64,000 bases of DNA from Paractinoplanes tereljensis (GTDB lineage Bacteria > Actinomycetota > Actinomycetes > Mycobacteriales > Micromonosporaceae). The notes under the pieces were generated by a model, which worked only from the letters and a program-made list of their open reading frames with translations, did not search any database and had not been told where the DNA came from. The stretch is taken from contig NZ_BOMY01000036.1 of the NCBI RefSeq assembly GCF_016862435.1, forward strand, positions 1 to 64,000. Reading direction: 5' to 3'. This document shows, piece after piece, positions 61,276 to 64,000 of this stretch (position 1 is the first letter of the stretch; each line of letters starts with the position of its first letter). The position numbers and the translations under genes were made by a program.

Positions 61276-62186
61276 TGTCGGTTCCGATCACGGGGCGGCG
61301 CGCGCGTCGCGCGCGCCGCCCCCGGGCGGCCTGGCTCGGCTGGTTGTTCGCGCTGCCGGCCATCCTCATGTACGCCACCTTCGTACTGCGTCCGCTGGTG
61401 CTGACCGTGCAGTACTCGTTCTACGACTGGAACGGCATCGGCGCGTCGACGTGGGTCGGTCTGGACAACTACCGCCGGATCTTCACCGACTCGGAACTGT
61501 TCGCGACGATCGTGCACGCGTTCGAACTGATCGTGTTCTTCAGCTTCGTCCCGGTGCTGCTCGGCCTGTTCGTGGCCGCGACCATCCGCGGCATCGCGGC
61601 CAGCCGGCTGGCCGCCGTGGCGCGCACCGTGCTGTTCCTGCCCCAGGTGATCCCGCTGGTCGCGGCCGGCATCATGTGGAGCTGGCTGCTCTCGTCGACC
61701 GGGCTGGCCAACGAGTTGCTCTCGGCGGTCGGGTTGGACCGCCTCACCCGGGCCTGGCTCGGCGACTTCGGCACCGCGCTGCCCGCCGTCGGACTGATCG
61801 GTGCCTGGGTGCTTGTCGGCCTCTGCACGCTGCTGCTGCTCGCCGGAATGAGCAAGATCGACCCGTCGCTGTACGAGGCGGCGCGGCTGGACGGCGCCGG
61901 CCCGGTGCGCGAGTTCTTCTCGATCACGCTGCCCAGCCTGCGCCAGGAGATCGGCGTCAGCGTCACGGTGACCGTGATCGCCGCCCTGGCCAGCTTCGAC
62001 ATCGTCTATATCGCCACCCAGGGCGGCCCCGGCAACTCCACGATGGTCCCTGGCCTGGAGATCTACTACCTCGCCTTCTCCGAACGGGAGATCGGCATGG
62101 CCTCGGCCCTGGCCGTCGCTCTGGTCCTCCTCGTCCTCGCCGTCGTCCTGCCGATCCAGCGCCTCACCAGGGACGGTTCCCGATGA
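61275..62186 (+). CDS. Sugar ABC transporter permease (MalF type)
   Basis: A 303-residue membrane protein with an Arg-rich N-terminus and six predicted segments. The EAA loop is LYEAARLDGAGPVREFFSIT. The start ATG shares its first base with the stop codon of the binding protein. It works with the 62183 permease. Confidence 0.92.
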   Translation: MSVPITGRRARRARRPRAAWLGWLFALPAILMYATFVLRPLVLTVQYSFYDWNGIGASTWVGLDNYRRIFTDSELFATIVHAFELIVFFSFVPVLLGLFVAATIRGIAASRLAAVARTVLFLPQVIPLVAAGIMWSWLLSSTGLANELLSAVGLDRLTRAWLGDFGTALPAVGLIGAWVLVGLCTLLLLAGMSKIDPSLYEAARLDGAGPVREFFSITLPSLRQEIGVSVTVTVIAALASFDIVYIATQGGPGNSTMVPGLEIYYLAFSEREIGMASALAVALVLLVLAVVLPIQRLTRDGSR

Positions 62187-63007
62187 TCGTCAATCGCCGC
62201 GAGACGCTGATCGGGCGGGTCCTGTTGGTCCTGCTGATGGTGATCACCATCGTGCCGTTCATCAGTCTCTTCGTCACCGCACTCCACCCGGCCGGCACCT
62301 ACCCGTCCGGGCTGTCCTGGCCCGACAGCCCGCAGTGGGGCAACTTCGCCGACGCGTTCCGGGCCGCGAACATGGGCAAGCTCCTGTGGTCCAGCTGCCT
62401 CATCGTGCTCGGTGTCGTCCCGCTCTCGCTGCTGTTCGGGGCTCTGGCCGGCTTCGCCTTCGGACACCTGCGGATGCCCGGCCACCGGATCGGCTTCCTG
62501 GTCTTCGTGCTCGGCCTGACCCTCCCCTTCGAGGGGATCATCACGCCGCTGTACTACCAGGTGCGCGACATGGGCCTGCTCAACACCCGCTGGGCGATCA
62601 TCCTGCCGCTGATCGGCCTGTTCATGCCGTTCTCGGTGGTCTGGATGCGGGCCCACTTCGTGACCATGCCGGACGATCTGTCGGAGGCCGCCCGGATCGA
62701 CGGCGCCAGCACCTGGCAACTGTTCTGGCGGGTGCACGTACCGCTGGCCATGCCCGCCCTGTCCTCGCTGGCCATCCTGCTGTTCCTGTGGACCTGGAAC
62801 CAGTTCCTGCTGGCCATCGTGCTCGTCGACGACCCACAGAAACGGACCATGGCGGGGGCGCTCGGCGCCTTCCAAGGCCAGTGGGGCACTGACATCCCGC
62901 TGCTGTGCGCCGGGGCGCTGCTCATCCTGGTGCCCACCCTGGCGGTCTTCCTCATCTTCCAGCGCCGCTTCGTCACCGCGCTGCTGCAAGGTTCGATCAA
63001 GGGCTGA
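62183..63007 (+). CDS. Sugar ABC transporter permease (MalG type)
   Basis: A 274-residue membrane protein with six predicted segments and the EAA loop LSEAARIDGASTWQLFWRVH. The ATG at 62183 overlaps the stop of the MalF-type gene by 4 bases. The SGNH esterase gene follows after 3 bases, so enzyme and importer are one unit. As in the other two importers, the ATPase is missing. Confidence 0.92.
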   Translation: MIVNRRETLIGRVLLVLLMVITIVPFISLFVTALHPAGTYPSGLSWPDSPQWGNFADAFRAANMGKLLWSSCLIVLGVVPLSLLFGALAGFAFGHLRMPGHRIGFLVFVLGLTLPFEGIITPLYYQVRDMGLLNTRWAIILPLIGLFMPFSVVWMRAHFVTMPDDLSEAARIDGASTWQLFWRVHVPLAMPALSSLAILLFLWTWNQFLLAIVLVDDPQKRTMAGALGAFQGQWGTDIPLLCAGALLILVPTLAVFLIFQRRFVTALLQGSIKG

Positions 63008-63010
63008 GAC

Positions 63011-63868
63011 ATGAACGCACCACAGCCGACGGCCCGTGCCTTCACCGACAACGAGCGCCGCCATTTCCTCCGCTACACCGACACCGGGCAGTGGCCGCTG
63101 CTGCGGCGCTTCCCGATCTCGGCCGACCTGCACACCGACCTGCTGGCGCAGATGCTGGCCAGCACGCCGGAAACGGTCCGTGCACTGGTTCGCTCGCTGC
63201 ACGACGAGACCCGGGCCACGGCAGTGCGGATGCTGAGCGACGACCGGTACCGCGAGGCGGTCGCGGACCTGCCGTTCCGGCCCGGCGACCGCATCGTCGC
63301 GGTCGGCGACTCGATCACCGCCGACCGCCTCGGCTGGTTCGAGCTACTCGCCACGTCGATCGGGCTGGCCGGCGGCCCCACGGCCGGGCTGATCAACCTG
63401 AGCATCAGCGGCAACACCACCGCCGACGTGCTGGAACGCTTCGATCTGCTGGAGGCGGCCAAGCCGAGCCGGGTCCTGCTGATGCTCGGCACCAACGACG
63501 CCCGTGCGCACGGCCGCGCCGGAAGCTACCGGATGGCCACGGCCCACGAGACCGAACGCAACCTGCGGGCACTGGTCGACCTGGTCACCCGGGATCTGAA
63601 CGCGGAGATCACGGTCATCACCCCACCGGCGGTCGACCAGCACCGTGCCGACGCGTTCTTCAGTGATGTCCCGCTGCGGTGGCACGCCTCCGACGTGGCC
63701 GAGGTGGCCGACGTCGTCACCAAGACCGCGCCCGGAGCCGTCGACCTCCATCGGGCTATGAGCGCACCGGGCCGCGGCGACCTCCTCGAGTCCGACGGCG
63801 TGCACCCGACGCCGGCCGGCCAGGAGTTCATCCTTTCCCGGATCGTCGAGCATCTCCGGGCCCGGTGA
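63011..63868 (+). CDS. SGNH/GDSL-type esterase, cytoplasmic
   Basis: A 285-residue hydrolase. The first 85 residues are an Arg/Leu-rich helical extension not typical of the family. The SGNH core starts at RIVAVGDSITADR with nucleophile Ser101, continues through the Gly block (NLSISGNTTADVL), GTNDAR (Asn) and ends with DGVHPTPAGQ (Asp and His). There is no signal peptide. In this operon it probably deacetylates imported oligosaccharides together with the HSL-type esterase at the other end of the importer genes. Confidence 0.9.
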   Translation: MNAPQPTARAFTDNERRHFLRYTDTGQWPLLRRFPISADLHTDLLAQMLASTPETVRALVRSLHDETRATAVRMLSDDRYREAVADLPFRPGDRIVAVGDSITADRLGWFELLATSIGLAGGPTAGLINLSISGNTTADVLERFDLLEAAKPSRVLLMLGTNDARAHGRAGSYRMATAHETERNLRALVDLVTRDLNAEITVITPPAVDQHRADAFFSDVPLRWHASDVAEVADVVTKTAPGAVDLHRAMSAPGRGDLLESDGVHPTPAGQEFILSRIVEHLRAR

Positions 63869-63886
63869 CCTCAGGATCCGGTGATC

Positions 63887-64000
63887 TCAGGAGCCGGCGG
63901 CGCAGGCCAGGGTGGGCGGGCTGATCGTGCCGGGTGCGTTGGCCAGGAACCCGAACTGGGTGCTGCCGCCGGCCGCGAGGGAGCCGTTGTAGCCGACGTT
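63887..64000 (-). CDS. C-terminal end of a CBM2-containing secreted protein (partial)
   Basis: Thirty-seven codons and a stop run leftward from the window edge. The sequence NVGYNGSLAAGGSTQFGFLA followed by NAPGTISPPTLACAA matches the last two strands of CBM2, with the closing Cys, as in the modules elsewhere in the window. The rest of the protein lies beyond the window, so its catalytic part is unknown. It converges with the SGNH esterase gene. Confidence 0.85.
   Translation of the reverse strand, partial: NVGYNGSLAAGGSTQFGFLANAPGTISPPTLACAAGS

Overview
The window is about 70% GC or higher, with mycelial-actinomycete gene style: GTG and TTG starts, 4-base stop/start overlaps, twin-arginine and lipobox signals, and secreted enzymes carrying family-2 carbohydrate-binding modules (CBM2) on Thr/Pro or Ser/Pro linkers. 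Together with a latex clearing protein (Lcp) this points to a soil actinobacterium of the Micromonosporaceae, most likely Actinoplanes or a close relative. The genus is an inference from gene content, not from a marker gene. No rRNA, tRNA, CRISPR array or insertion sequence was seen.

Layout. 0.1-10.9 kb: secreted cyclophilin, secreted GH92 mannosidase, an ECF sigma factor with a membrane partner, a decayed AbiEii-type nucleotidyltransferase, a large subtilase and an L,D-transpeptidase. 11.0-16.6 kb: a LacI-led operon (regulator, FAD oxidoreductase, ABC importer) behind three copies of a candidate operator. 17.1-22.1 kb: a pectin operon (pectate lyase, pectinesterase, pectate lyase, all with CBM2) behind CebR-type boxes. 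22.6-31.9 kb: a seven-gene operon (ABC importer, NagB-like protein, GH4, BadF-type kinase, GH3) divergent from a GntR/UTRA regulator with a DasR-like operator. 31.9-38.4 kb: a fused double-TetR regulator convergent with lcp, and a 1313-residue secreted hydrolase/beta-helix protein divergent from lcp. 38.4-41.8 kb: a three-gene set (GH16, processive GT2, HlyD-like protein) that looks like an extracellular beta-glucan synthase. 42.0-47.7 kb: PhoX-like phosphatase, beta-propeller protein, small lipoprotein, GH63-like hydrolase and a CE7 esterase. 47.6-51.0 kb: PadR regulator with an FtsX-type ABC transporter. 51.1-57.5 kb: a xylan operon (GH10, GH43, GH30, GH62, all with CBM2) behind another CebR-type box. 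57.8-63.9 kb: LacI regulator, cytoplasmic HSL-type esterase, ABC importer and cytoplasmic SGNH esterase. The window ends inside another CBM2 protein.

How the genes work together. Secreted CBM2 enzymes would bind plant cell walls and release pectin and xylan oligomers. Three importers, each a lipoprotein plus two permeases with no ATPase of its own, would bring sugars in, probably sharing an MsiK-type ATPase encoded elsewhere. Cytoplasmic esterases and glycosidases beside the importers would finish the work. The least ordinary parts are the rubber-oxygenase locus with its fused double TetR and giant hydrolase, the beta-glucan synthase set, and the amino-sugar-like operon whose NagB homologue has Gln in place of a catalytic Glu.
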